NCBI RefSeq assembly: GCF_029222705.1
Contig: NZ_JARGZF010000001.1
Location: 1,670,437 to 1,734,436 of the forward strand
Direction of reading: 5' to 3'
Source: Knoellia sp. p5-6-4
Lineage (GTDB): Bacteria; Actinomycetota; Actinomycetes; Actinomycetales; Dermatophilaceae
Length of the DNA stretch: 64,000 bases
Shown here: positions 25,724 to 34,512 of the stretch, in pieces
Numbering within the stretch: the first letter of the stretch is position 1
Layout: every line of letters begins with the position of its first letter
Position numbers and translations under genes: made by a program
Notes under the pieces: model-generated
Database searches by the model: none
Told to the model about the DNA's origin: nothing
Seen by the model: only the letters and a program-made list of their open reading frames with translations

Positions 25724-27031
25724 CGCCCGGCCGACCGATGAGCGGTGCCGTTCGAGGGCCCGCATGACGGGGGTCACCGCGATGCCGTGCACCACGACAC
25801 TGAGGACGATGGTGAAGGTCGCCGTCGACCAGAGCCAGCGCTGCTCGGGGAAGGTCGTCTGCCCGAAGGCGTAGGCCAGGTAGTAGACGGTGCCGACCCC
25901 CCGGACACCGAAGAACGCGGTGACGAGCCGCTCGCGACGCTCGAGCCGGTCCTTGCGACGGTCGCCCACCCCACGGGTGCCCACCGACAGCGCCAGCCAC
26001 CCCGACAGCGGGCGGATGACGAACACCAGGGCGATGCCCAGCAGCGCCCCGCGCCAGTCGAGGTGGGCGAGCAGGCCGTGGGTGAGCCCGATGCCGAGGA
26101 ACAGCAGGACGAGCAGCGTGAACAGCCGCTCGAGCCGCTCGATGACCTGGTGCATCAGCGCGTGGTAGTCGTGGCTCCGCTCGGCCGAGCGCATCGTCAT
26201 GGCGCACGCGAACACCGCGAGGAAGCCGTAGCCCCCCATCACCTCGCTGGCGCCGTAGGCCAGCAGCACGGCCGCCAGGGCCATGAGCGGCTCACCCGTC
26301 TCCGCCACCCGCAGCGAGCGGGCCCGGGAACGGAAGGCGACGTTGCCGAGGACCCAGCCGACGCCCACACCCACGAGCACGCCCAGCAGCGTCTTCCCGA
26401 CCAGCTCCCAGGCCAGCCACTGCAGCCCCCACCCGCTCACCGCGCCCTCGGCCGCGAGGAACACCGCGGCATACACGAAGGGGAAGGCGAGCCCGTCGTT
26501 GAGCCCGGCCTCCGAGGTCAGGGCGAAGCGGACCTCGTCCTCCTCGTCGACCTTGTCGGGCGACTGGTCGACGTTCGGGCCCTCGACCTGCACGTCCGAG
26601 GCCAGCACCGGGTCGGTCGGGGCGAGGGCGGCTCCGAGCAGGAGGGCGGCAGCCGGGGCGATGCCGAGGCCCCACCAGCCGAGGAGGGCGACCCCACCGA
26701 TGGTCAGGGGCATCGCGATGCCGAGGAGCTTCCAGGTCGAGGACCACCGGCGCCAGCCCGCGCGGTCGCGGAACGACAGGGGGCGGTCGAGCGCCAGTCC
26801 CACCCCCATGAGGGCGATGAGGATGGTGACCTCCGTGACGTGCTCGATGACGGCGCGGTGGTCGGCCGGGTCGAAGGGCTCGCCCTCGGCGATCGGCAGC
26901 AGTCCGATGAGGGCACCCACCCCGACGAGCACCAGCGGGGCGGAGAGCGCGGCCCGCTGCAGCGCGGACGGGAGCACCACAGCCAGCAGCAGGGAGACGC
27001 CGCCCACGAGGTAGACGAGGTCTGCCGACAT
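25721..27031 (-). CDS. CPA1-type sodium (potassium)/proton antiporter
   Basis: 436 residues with 12-13 membrane helices. The ion-binding region LAPTDPVLASDVQ and the SEAGLNDGLAFPFVY motif are hallmarks of cation:proton antiporters of the NhaP/CPA1 type. FFGVRGVGTVYYLAYAF is the third conserved block. It has no C-terminal cytosolic regulatory domain. It presumably balances cytoplasmic pH and sodium or potassium. GAGAGGGTGGG upstream of the ATG can serve as SD. Confidence 0.92.
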   Translation of the reverse strand: MSADLVYLVGGVSLLLAVVLPSALQRAALSAPLVLVGVGALIGLLPIAEGEPFDPADHRAVIEHVTEVTILIALMGVGLALDRPLSFRDRAGWRRWSSTWKLLGIAMPLTIGGVALLGWWGLGIAPAAALLLGAALAPTDPVLASDVQVEGPNVDQSPDKVDEEDEVRFALTSEAGLNDGLAFPFVYAAVFLAAEGAVSGWGLQWLAWELVGKTLLGVLVGVGVGWVLGNVAFRSRARSLRVAETGEPLMALAAVLLAYGASEVMGGYGFLAVFACAMTMRSAERSHDYHALMHQVIERLERLFTLLVLLFLGIGLTHGLLAHLDWRGALLGIALVFVIRPLSGWLALSVGTRGVGDRRKDRLERRERLVTAFFGVRGVGTVYYLAYAFGQTTFPEQRWLWSTATFTIVLSVVVHGIAVTPVMRALERHRSSVGRA

Positions 27032-27088
27032 GCGCCCACCCTCTCACCGCGCTCCCCCCGCCGCGCGGCGCCCGAGCACAATGGCGGC

Positions 27089-27595
27089 ATGTCCGACGCC
27101 CTGGCCTTCACCGTGCGCCCAGCCACCCCCGCCGACTACGCGGCGGTCGGCGAGATCACCGTCCGCGCCTACGTCGAGGACGGGCACCTCCCGCCGGGCC
27201 TCGCCTACGCCGAGGTCCTCGCCGATGCCGAGAGCCGGGCACGCGCGGCCGAGCTCTGGGTGGCCGCGGAGGGCGGGTCCGGGAAGGTGCTCGGCTCCGT
27301 GACCTTCGCCGGCCCCACCAGCCCCTACTCGGAGCTGGCCGGACCCGACGAGGGCGAGTTCCGGATGCTCGCCGTGGCCCACGAGGCCCGCGGCCAAGGA
27401 GTCGGCGAAGCCCTCGTGCGCCGGTGCATCGACCGGGCGCGCGAGCTCGGGCTCGGCGGCCTGGCCATGTCGACCCAGCCCTCGATGGCGCAGGCCCACC
27501 GGGTCTACGAGCGGCTCGGGTTCACCCGGGATCCCGAGCGCGACTGGGAGCCGGTGCCCGGCGTCAGCCTGCTGGCCTACCACCGGAGGGTGTGA
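27089..27595 (+). CDS. GNAT family N-acetyltransferase
   Basis: 168 residues. The acetyl-CoA-binding motif A is FRMLAVAHEARGQGVGEALVRRC (Q/RxxGxG/A), and motif B is GLAMSTQPSMAQAHRVYERLGF. The acceptor is unknown. CACAAT lies six bases before the ATG, which suggests another leaderless start. The gene is divergent from the antiporter, and the longer open frame upstream is antisense to it. The lipid kinase follows after 92 bases. Confidence 0.9.
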   Translation: MSDALAFTVRPATPADYAAVGEITVRAYVEDGHLPPGLAYAEVLADAESRARAAELWVAAEGGSGKVLGSVTFAGPTSPYSELAGPDEGEFRMLAVAHEARGQGVGEALVRRCIDRARELGLGGLAMSTQPSMAQAHRVYERLGFTRDPERDWEPVPGVSLLAYHRRV

Positions 27596-27675
27596 GCGAG
27601 CGCCCAAGCCGGGCCCCGGAGCACGCGCGGGAGGCAGCAGCGAGCCGCGGCGGCGCGCACCCGGCTACCGTGGGG

Positions 27676-27681
27676 TAGCGT
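27676..27681 (+). promoter_or_regulatory. probable -10 element of the lipid kinase gene (leaderless)
   Basis: TAGCGT ends six bases before the GTG at 27688. It lies partly inside a small hairpin, GCTACC/GGTAGC (27664-27679). Confidence 0.4.
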
Positions 27682-27687
27682 CACGCT

Positions 27688-28806
27688 GTGCTTCAGGAGA
27701 ACGCTGGGTGGATCGCGATCGGCGCCATCGCGCTGGTGCTCGCGCTGGCCTGGCTGGTCGCGGCCGCCTCGTCCTCGGGGCCGGTACCCGGCGGTGTGCA
27801 CCGTGGACGCCGCAGCTGGCGTCGCAGGCCGCACCGCAACGAGTTCCGGCCGGAGGGCCACGCCGAGGGCGACACGTCGCGCCGCCAGGCCGTGATCGTC
27901 GTCAACCCGACGAAGTTCGAGGACCTGCCGGCGGTCCGTCGCCGCATCGGCGAGGTCTGCCGCGACCTCGGTTGGGACGAGCCGCGGTTCATCGAGACCA
28001 CCAAGAAGGACCCGGGGACGGGGCAGGCCAAGGAGGCCCTCGAGCATGGCGCCACGGTCGTCTGCGCCCTCGGCGGTGACGGCACCGTGCGCGCGGTGGC
28101 CGAGGCGCTGGTCGGCAGCGAGACGCCGATGGGGCTGCTGCCCGGCGGCACCGGCAACCTGTTGGCCCGCAACCTCGACCTGCCCGTCGACTCGCTCGAG
28201 GACGCGGTGCGGGTCGCCCTCACCGGCCAGAACAAGCGGGTCGACGTCGGCCGGCTGACCGTCGACGTGTCCGGCGAGCACGAGCGCCCCGAGTGCCACA
28301 TCTTCCTCGTCATGGCCGGGCTCGGCTTCGACGCCGCGATCATGGCCGGCGCCCCCGAGAAGCTGAAGGCCAAGGTCGGCTGGCCCGCGTACGTGGTGTC
28401 CGGCTTCCGCAACCTGCGCGGCCCGCAGTTCAAGGTGCGCGTCAAGACGGCCGAAGGCGACGAGTTCAGCCGTCGCACCCGCACCGTCGTGATCGGCAAC
28501 TGTGGCAAGCTGCTCGGCGGCCTCGTGCTCATGCCCGAGGCGGAGGTCGACGACGGCCGGATCGACCTCGTGGCGCTCTCGCCGCAGGGCATCGTCGGGT
28601 GGGCGGCCGTGGCCGCCCGGCTCGCCTCCCGCCGCCGCCGTGGGCACCCCCGGGTCGACCACTACACCACCACCGAGGTGCAGGTCCGTGCCGACCGGCC
28701 CCAGGAGGTCCAGCTCGACGGCGACCCGATCGGCGAGGCCCGGGCGATCAGTGCGGAGGTGCTGCCCAGCTCGCTGATCGTGCGGGTGGGAGCGGTCGAG
28801 TCGTGA
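27688..28806 (+). CDS. diacylglycerol kinase family lipid kinase
   Basis: 372 residues. A single N-terminal membrane helix (about 7-26) is followed by a basic linker. The DAGK catalytic domain has VIVVNPTKF, the nucleotide-binding CALGGDGTVRAVAEAL and LLPGGTGNLLARNL. It phosphorylates diacylglycerol or a related lipid with ATP. The GTG start is leaderless-like. It overlaps the next gene (GTGA), a PAP2 phosphatase, and a second PAP2 follows, so the three form an operon with opposed kinase and phosphatase activities on membrane lipids. Confidence 0.93.
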   Translation: MLQENAGWIAIGAIALVLALAWLVAAASSSGPVPGGVHRGRRSWRRRPHRNEFRPEGHAEGDTSRRQAVIVVNPTKFEDLPAVRRRIGEVCRDLGWDEPRFIETTKKDPGTGQAKEALEHGATVVCALGGDGTVRAVAEALVGSETPMGLLPGGTGNLLARNLDLPVDSLEDAVRVALTGQNKRVDVGRLTVDVSGEHERPECHIFLVMAGLGFDAAIMAGAPEKLKAKVGWPAYVVSGFRNLRGPQFKVRVKTAEGDEFSRRTRTVVIGNCGKLLGGLVLMPEAEVDDGRIDLVALSPQGIVGWAAVAARLASRRRRGHPRVDHYTTTEVQVRADRPQEVQLDGDPIGEARAISAEVLPSSLIVRVGAVES

Positions 28807-29534
28807 GCACCTCCGGGTCGGCGTCGACCGCGAAGTCGACGCAGCCCCCGGCCGCGGGCCGGCCCTCTCGTGGCGTCCGCGCCCTCCGGGCCGTGGCCCT
28901 GGCCCTGGCGGCCGCGGTGCCGGTCACCCTGCTCGCCCTGCTGGTCCGCGAGCAGTTCAACCCGCTGATCAGCTTCGACGAGGGCGTCATCCGCCGCACC
29001 ACCGACTTCACCCGCTCCAACGACCTCGTCGGCTTCTTCGTCGTGGTGCAGGAGGTGACACAGCCCAAGTGGCTGCACCTGGTCGGCACGCTCGTCTGCC
29101 TGTGGGCCTGGCTGGCCAGGGACCTGCGCAACCGCGCGCTGTGGGCGTTCTCGACGCTGATGGTCGGGTGGTTCGTCGGCTGGGCCTCGAAGCTGCTGGT
29201 GCAGCGGGCCCGCCCCGTGGTCGACGACCCGGTCTCGCACGCGGCGGGCTACTCGTTCCCGTCCGGCCACGCGCTCAACATCACCGTGTGGTGCTCGGTG
29301 CTCGTCTTCCTGCTCTGGCCCCTGCTGTCGCACACCGCCCGCCGGGTGGCCGTCGGGTTGGCTGTGGTGACGGTCGTCGTCGTCGGCTTCGACCGCATGT
29401 TCCTCGGCGCGCACTTCCCCAGTGACGTCCTGGCAGGCATTCTGCTCGGACTTGGCATTACCTTCTCCTCATGGATCGGGTTTATCGGGAAGACGGCCGT
29501 GACCTCCTCACCCGGGCCGTCGGCCCAGGCGTAG
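28803..29534 (+). CDS. PAP2-family lipid phosphatase (first of two)
   Basis: 243 residues, five or six membrane helices. The three phosphatase motifs are present: KLLVQRARP, SFPSGHALN and FDRMFLGAHFPSDVLAG. Such enzymes dephosphorylate phosphatidate, undecaprenyl pyrophosphate or related lipid phosphates. The start overlaps the lipid kinase stop. The last 64 bases overlap the start of the second PAP2 gene in another frame. Near its 3' end a few codons are AT-rich for this genome (ITFSSWIGFIGK), where the second gene begins. Confidence 0.92.
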   Translation: MSTSGSASTAKSTQPPAAGRPSRGVRALRAVALALAAAVPVTLLALLVREQFNPLISFDEGVIRRTTDFTRSNDLVGFFVVVQEVTQPKWLHLVGTLVCLWAWLARDLRNRALWAFSTLMVGWFVGWASKLLVQRARPVVDDPVSHAAGYSFPSGHALNITVWCSVLVFLLWPLLSHTARRVAVGLAVVTVVVVGFDRMFLGAHFPSDVLAGILLGLGITFSSWIGFIGKTAVTSSPGPSAQA

Positions 29535-30172
29535 CCCTCTGGGGCGTGGTGGTCGGCCTCGGGTTGCTCGTCACCGGTCCCCTCGCCGCGTTCGACCGGT
29601 GGGAGGACAGCCTCGCTGCCGACTTCAACCGCGCGCGCACGCCGCTGTGGGACACCATCACCGACATCTGGTCGAGGCTGGGCAACACCGAGATCATCAT
29701 CGCGACCTGCGTGGTGGTCACCGCGGTGCTGCTGTGGCGCACCCGTGACTGGCGGTTCAGCGCCGTCCCGGCGATCGCCATCTCGCTGCAGGCCACCATC
29801 TTCGTGCTGGCGGCGCACACGGTGGGCCGGATCCGGCCCCCGGTGCTCCCCGAGGACCCGTCGCCGCCGACCTCGAGCTTCCCCAGCGGGCACGTCGGGG
29901 CCTCCACGGCGCTCTACACCTCGTTCGCCCTCCTCGCCGCCGAGCGGATCGAGCGGCCGTGGCTGCGCCGGCTCGTCATCGGGCTGTGCCTGCTCGTGCC
30001 GCTGCTGGTGACCTACTCGCGGCTCTACCGCGGCGCCCACCACCTCAGCGACGTGCTGGTCGGCATCCTCAACGGGGTGCTCTGCGCCCTGCTCGCCTAC
30101 GGCTGGTACCGGCACCGGACCCGCGAGGCGGGCACCCGCACGCCGCGGGCCGAGGCCGCCACCGTCAGCTGA
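29471..30172 (+). CDS. PAP2-family lipid phosphatase (second of two)
   Basis: 233 residues. Motifs VGRIRPPVLP, SFPSGHVGAST and SRLYRGAHHLSDVLVG match the three PAP2 signatures. It differs clearly from its neighbour, so it is not a recent duplicate. The ATG at 29471 lies inside the preceding PAP2 gene, a 64-base overlap. Translation may depend on re-initiation or an internal ribosome site. The 3' end overlaps the convergent efeB gene by eight bases. Substrate unknown, but lipid phosphates are expected from the kinase neighbour. Confidence 0.9.
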   Translation: MDRVYREDGRDLLTRAVGPGVALWGVVVGLGLLVTGPLAAFDRWEDSLAADFNRARTPLWDTITDIWSRLGNTEIIIATCVVVTAVLLWRTRDWRFSAVPAIAISLQATIFVLAAHTVGRIRPPVLPEDPSPPTSSFPSGHVGASTALYTSFALLAAERIERPWLRRLVIGLCLLVPLLVTYSRLYRGAHHLSDVLVGILNGVLCALLAYGWYRHRTREAGTRTPRAEAATVS

Positions 30173-31454
30173 AGAGCGTCTCTCCCCACCAGCCGCCGGG
30201 CCCCACGCCGGGCGGGCAGGCGAAGACTGCCGAGCCGTTGTGCTCGATGTACTCGTTCAGCGCGTCCGCGCCGGCCAGCGCCCGCTGCATCGGCACGAAC
30301 TGCCTGCCGGCGTCACGGCAGAAGGCGATGAAGAACAGGCCCGCGTCGAGGTGGCCGACGCCGTCGCTGCCGTCGGTGAAGTTGTAGCCGCGGCGCAGCA
30401 GCCGGACGCCGTCGAGGGTCTCGGGCGAGGCGAGCCGGATGTGCGCCGTCTCGGGGATGGCGGGCTGACCGTCGGCGCCCTTGACCGCCAGGTCGACGGC
30501 GGCGAACTCCTGCCTCTGGCCGAGCGGTGCGCCGACGCCCTTGGTGCGCCCGATGACCTGCTCCTGCTCCTGCAGGTTGGTGCGGTCCCAGACCTCGATG
30601 TGCATCCGGATCCGCCGGGCCACGAGGTAGGAGCCCCCGACCATCCACGAGGCAGCCCCGGGCACGTCCTCCGGCTGCACCCAGACGTGCTCGGCCAGCG
30701 CCTCGGGGTCCTCGGACTTGAGGTTGTTGGTGCCGTCCTTGAAGCCGAACAGGTTGCGGGCAGTCACCTGGCTCGTGCTGGTCGAGGAGGTCCGGCCGAA
30801 GCCGAGCTGGCTCCACCGCACCGAGACGGTGCCGAACCCCATCCGCACGAGGTTGCGGATCGCGTGCACGGCCACCTGGGGGTCGTTCGCACAGGCCTGT
30901 ATGCCGATGTCCCCGCCGCAGCGGGCCGGGTCGAGGTCGTCGCCGCGGAAGGCGGGTAGGTCCGCGAAGCCCTCGGGCAGGCGGTCGGTGAGCCCGAACC
31001 GGCCGTCGAAGAGGGACGGGCCGAAGCCGATGGTGACGGTCAGGCCCGAAGCCTCGAGGTCGTAGGCCTCGCCGGTGTCCGCCGGCACGCCGTAGGGCCC
31101 GCCGCCGACCACCCCGCCCGGGGCGGCCTCCGCACCCGCGGTCATCCGCTCCGCGGCCCGGGTCCAGGCCTTGAGCGTCTCGACGAGCTGCTCGCGGTCG
31201 TCGGTGGTGACGTCGAGCCCCACGAAGTGGAGGCGGTCCTGCGCCGGCGTGGTGATGCCGGCCTGGTGGGCGCCGTGGAAGGGCACCGGGGCCGACGGGT
31301 CGTGCGCGGCGCCGCCGGCCGCGGCAGGCGAGGGCACGGCGTGGGCCCGCTGCGCGGCATACGTGCCGGCCACCCCGGTGACGGCGCCGGCGAGGGCCGC
31401 CCCGGCACCGACCCCGAGCAGGCCCCTGCGGGTGACGCCGTGCTGCTCGGTCAC
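30165..31454 (-). CDS. efeB: Tat-exported Dyp-type haem peroxidase/deferrochelatase
   Basis: 429 residues. The twin-arginine signal TRRGLLGVGAGAALAG is at residues 8-23. The catalytic GFKDGTNN (distal Asp) and the proximal haem His in RIRMHIEVWDR are intact, as is LGQRQEF. EfeB works with EfeO and EfeU in ferrous/haem-iron uptake outside the membrane. The ATG overlaps the efeO stop (ATGA). The gene is last in the efeUOB operon. Its 3' end meets the PAP2 gene with an eight-base convergent overlap. Confidence 0.96.
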   Translation of the reverse strand: MTEQHGVTRRGLLGVGAGAALAGAVTGVAGTYAAQRAHAVPSPAAAGGAAHDPSAPVPFHGAHQAGITTPAQDRLHFVGLDVTTDDREQLVETLKAWTRAAERMTAGAEAAPGGVVGGGPYGVPADTGEAYDLEASGLTVTIGFGPSLFDGRFGLTDRLPEGFADLPAFRGDDLDPARCGGDIGIQACANDPQVAVHAIRNLVRMGFGTVSVRWSQLGFGRTSSTSTSQVTARNLFGFKDGTNNLKSEDPEALAEHVWVQPEDVPGAASWMVGGSYLVARRIRMHIEVWDRTNLQEQEQVIGRTKGVGAPLGQRQEFAAVDLAVKGADGQPAIPETAHIRLASPETLDGVRLLRRGYNFTDGSDGVGHLDAGLFFIAFCRDAGRQFVPMQRALAGADALNEYIEHNGSAVFACPPGVGPGGWWGETLFS

Positions 31455-32584
31455 GCAGCCACCGCGCCGGCCACCTTGGCGACCTGCTCGCTGACCGCGT
31501 CGAGCCTGACGGTCAGGTCCTTGACCTCGTCCTTCGACAGCTCGGTGTAGAGCCGGAAGCCGCGGTCGGTGCGGTGCTCGTCGAGGGCTGCGTCGAGCTC
31601 TTTGAACCGCGCGTCGATCGTCGTCAGCAGCTCGGGGTCGCGCTCCTTCAAGGCGGGGCGCAGCGCGTCGATGGCGTCCTTGCAGCCGCGGTAGTTCTCG
31701 TCGAAGTCGTAGAGGTCGGTGTGGCTGTAGCGATCCTCCTCGCCGGTGATCTTGCCGGTGGCGACCTCGTCGAGCAGGGCCTTGGAGCCGTTGGCGAGCT
31801 GCAGCGGGTTGAGCTCGACCGCCCTGGCCCTGGCCGCGACGGCCCTGACGTCAGTGAGCAGCTTGTCGGCGACAGCCCCGCTGTCGGGCTGCAGACCGTC
31901 GACCCACAGGTCCTTCTCGAGGCGGTGGTAGCCGGTGAAGGCCAGGCCCTCCTCGACGACGTCCTCGCGGCCGTCGATCATCGGGTCGAGGTCGCCGAAC
32001 GACTCGGCCACCGGCTCGATGCGCTCCCACGGGCCGCGGGCCACGGGGTAGAGCCTCTTGGCCTCCTCGACCCTGCCCGCCTTGACCGCAGTGACGAACG
32101 CGGTGGTGCGCGTGAGCAGCTCGTCGGCCTGGGCGCCCACGTAGGTCTCGTAGCGCTCCACCGCCTCGGCCAGCTTCACATCGGCGTCCTGGGCGGCGGC
32201 GGTGGCACCGGTGACGGTGAACTCGCCTCGCAGTCCCTCGCCCTTCATGCCCGGCTTGCAGGCCGTCGTGTAGGTGCCCGGCTCGGCCACCTCGACGTGA
32301 AAGGTCCGGGTGAGGCCCGGCGTGATGTTCTCGACCTCACCGAGCACCTGGTCGCCCTCGCCGAGCAGGTAGAACTCGTTGGCCTTGCTGCCCATGTTGC
32401 TGACCGCGAACTCGATGGTCCCGGCGGGCGCGGTGGTCCGGCCGACGGAGCACTCGGTGTCGGTCGCCTCGACGGCGATGGGCCCCTTGCCGCCGGCCGC
32501 CTCGCCGGTCGAGTCACTGCCGCACGCGGTCGTGCCGAGCAGGAGGGCCGCGCCGAGGGCAGCGTGGAAGGCGGTGATGCGCAT
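31451..32584 (-). CDS. efeO: EfeO iron-binding lipoprotein (cupredoxin + M75 domains)
   Basis: 377 residues from ATG 32584, which has AGGAG upstream. The signal sequence ends in the lipobox LLLGTTAC with Cys near residue 21. An N-terminal cupredoxin-like domain (about 30-135) is followed by an imelysin-like M75 domain with the HxxE metal motif in GYHRLEKDLW (about 219). EfeO delivers iron to the EfeU permease. It is the middle gene of the operon, 59 bases after efeU and overlapping efeB. Confidence 0.95.
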   Translation of the reverse strand: MRITAFHAALGAALLLGTTACGSDSTGEAAGGKGPIAVEATDTECSVGRTTAPAGTIEFAVSNMGSKANEFYLLGEGDQVLGEVENITPGLTRTFHVEVAEPGTYTTACKPGMKGEGLRGEFTVTGATAAAQDADVKLAEAVERYETYVGAQADELLTRTTAFVTAVKAGRVEEAKRLYPVARGPWERIEPVAESFGDLDPMIDGREDVVEEGLAFTGYHRLEKDLWVDGLQPDSGAVADKLLTDVRAVAARARAVELNPLQLANGSKALLDEVATGKITGEEDRYSHTDLYDFDENYRGCKDAIDALRPALKERDPELLTTIDARFKELDAALDEHRTDRGFRLYTELSKDEVKDLTVRLDAVSEQVAKVAGAVAA

Positions 32585-32643
32585 CTGGGCTCCTGGGAAG
32601 GTGTCAGCCGCGAGGGCGGGATCGGGGAGAAGCGGGTCAGGCG

Positions 32644-33495
32644 TCAGGCAGCCTGGGCAGCGGCCGGCTCCGAAGGGCGGGGCGAGGGGCGCGGACCCTG
32701 GGGCCGCAGGAAGAGGGTCAGCACGGTGCCGACGTAGAGCAGCCACGCGACCGCCTGCAGCACCGTGGTGGCCGGGGTGAAGTTGAAGATGCCCTTGAGG
32801 AGGGTGGCGTACCAGGACCCCGGGTCGATGGTGCTGGAGAGGTCGAAGGCCAGGGTGTGCAGCCCGGGCAGGAGGGCCGCCTCCTGGAGGTCGTGGAGGC
32901 CGTAGGACAGGATCCCGCCGGCGACGAGGACCAGCAGCACGCCGGTCCAGCGGAAGAACCGCGCAAGGTCGATGCGCACGGCGCCCTGGTAGATCGCCAC
33001 GCCGAGGCCGATGGCCGCGCCGATCCCGACGACCCAGCCGAGGAGCGGCAGCACCGTGCCGGCGCCCGCGGCCTGGGCGGTGGCGTAGAAGAAGATCGCG
33101 GTCTCCAGGCCCTCGCGGCCCACGCCGAGGAAGCCGACCAGCGCCACGGCCCAGGGGCCGACGTCGAGCGCCCTGTCGAGCCTGCCCTTCAGCTCGCCCG
33201 AGATGGTGCGGGCGGCCGAGCGCATCCAGAACACCATTCCCGTGACGAACGCGACGGCGATGATCGAGGCACTACCGCCGACGAGCTCCTGGGCCTCGAA
33301 GGACAGCCCCCGGGTGCCGTAGGTCAGCAACGCGCCCAGCACGACGGACAGGCCGACGGCGACGCCCACCCCCGACCAGACCCACCGCAGCGCCCAGCGG
33401 CGGTCGGTCTTGACGAGGAACGCGATGAGGATGACGACGACGAGGGCGGCCTCGAGGCCTTCACGGAGGCCGATGAGGGCGTTGCTGACCAACAT
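32644..33495 (-). CDS. efeU: EfeU/FTR1-family iron permease
   Basis: 283 residues, seven membrane helices. Two REGLE motifs (LREGLEAALVV near residue 10 and GREGLETAIFF near 130) bind iron in the translocation path, the hallmark of FTR1/EfeU. It is the first gene of efeUOB. An iron box begins five bases before the ATG (33501-33519), so little or no leader exists and translation is probably leaderless. Low iron should relieve DtxR/IdeR repression. Confidence 0.96.
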   Translation of the reverse strand: MLVSNALIGLREGLEAALVVVILIAFLVKTDRRWALRWVWSGVGVAVGLSVVLGALLTYGTRGLSFEAQELVGGSASIIAVAFVTGMVFWMRSAARTISGELKGRLDRALDVGPWAVALVGFLGVGREGLETAIFFYATAQAAGAGTVLPLLGWVVGIGAAIGLGVAIYQGAVRIDLARFFRWTGVLLVLVAGGILSYGLHDLQEAALLPGLHTLAFDLSSTIDPGSWYATLLKGIFNFTPATTVLQAVAWLLYVGTVLTLFLRPQGPRPSPRPSEPAAAQAA

Positions 33496-33500
33496 GGGAC

Positions 33501-33519
33501 TAAGGTAAGCCTTACCTAA
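33501..33519 (-). promoter_or_regulatory. DtxR/IdeR iron box of efeUOB
   Basis: On the minus strand the 19 bases read TTAGGTAAGGCTTACCTTA, which matches 16 of 19 positions of the DtxR/IdeR consensus. The core AGGTAAG-C-CTTACCT is a perfect dyad. A TTGACG (33527-33532) lies 18-19 bases upstream of TTACCT/TACCTT, so the box covers the -10 and start site. Confidence 0.85.
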
Positions 33520-33555
33520 GCCACTGCGTCAAACCGGGGTGCCCTTCCGCTCGCG

Positions 33556-34506
33556 TCAGCCGGGGGGTGAGCCGCGCAGGCTGCGCAGCCAGGTGCGGGC
33601 GTCGGTGAACGCCTCGTCCCGCGTCGCCTCCGAGACCTGCACCGCGGCGCCGTCGGCCCGCGGGTAGGACCCCAGGAACCGCACCTCGGCGCACACGCGC
33701 TTGAGCCCCATCAGCGCCTCGCCGACCCGCTCGTCGAGGACGTGGCCCTCGATGTCGATCGAGAAGCAGTAGCGCCCCATCGACTCCTTCGTCGGCCGCG
33801 ACTCCAGGCGCGACATGTTGATGCCGCGCACGGCGAACTGCTCGAGCAGCTCGAGCAGGCCGCCCGGGTGGTCGTCGCGCTGGTAGAGCACGAGGGTCGT
33901 CTTGTCGGCCCCGGTGCGGTCGGGCAGCCGCCCCGGCCTGGCGACGAGCACGAACCGGGTGACCGCCGAGGCCGTGTCGCCGATGTCCTCGGCGAGCACC
34001 TCGAGCCCGTGGTTGGCCGCCGCGACCGGCGCACAGACGGCGGCCTCGTATGCCGGGGACTCCCCGGCGCGCAGCCCGGCGGCGGCCGCCGCCGTGGACA
34101 GGGTCGGCACGTACGCCGCGTCGGGGAGGTGGGCCGCCATCCAGCCGCGCACCTGGGCCCAGGCGTGGCTGTGGGTGCCGACGCCGCGGACGTCCGCGAG
34201 CGGCACACCGGGTCGGGTCGCGAGGACGAAGGTGATGGGGACGAGCACCTCACCGATCACCACGAGCGGCTCACCGCTGGCCAGCGCGTCGAGGGTCGCG
34301 CTGACCCCGCCCTCGACCGAGTTCTCGATGGGCACCATCGCGGCGTCGATCTCGGCGCTGCGCAGGGCGCCCAGGGCCGCGTCGACCGACCCGAAGGGCA
34401 GGTGTCGCGCGCCCCCGGCGGGTGCCCAGGCGTGCAGCGCCATCTGGGTGAAGGTGCCCTCGGGCCCGAGGTAGCCGTAGCGGGTGGGCGTCTCAGCAGG
34501 CGGCAC
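33556..34506 (-). CDS. pheA: prephenate dehydratase
   Basis: 316 residues, monofunctional. The catalytic domain opens with YGYLGPEGTFTQMAL, contains PIENSVEGGVSATLDAL, and has the conserved Thr region in DTASAVTRFVLV. The C-terminal ACT domain has GGLLELLEQFAVRGINMSRLESRP, where phenylalanine binds as feedback inhibitor. It makes phenylpyruvate. GTG start, six bases after the DUF4446 gene, so the two are co-transcribed. Confidence 0.95.
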   Translation of the reverse strand: MPPAETPTRYGYLGPEGTFTQMALHAWAPAGGARHLPFGSVDAALGALRSAEIDAAMVPIENSVEGGVSATLDALASGEPLVVIGEVLVPITFVLATRPGVPLADVRGVGTHSHAWAQVRGWMAAHLPDAAYVPTLSTAAAAAGLRAGESPAYEAAVCAPVAAANHGLEVLAEDIGDTASAVTRFVLVARPGRLPDRTGADKTTLVLYQRDDHPGGLLELLEQFAVRGINMSRLESRPTKESMGRYCFSIDIEGHVLDERVGEALMGLKRVCAEVRFLGSYPRADGAAVQVSEATRDEAFTDARTWLRSLRGSPPG

Positions 34507-34512
34507 GGACGG

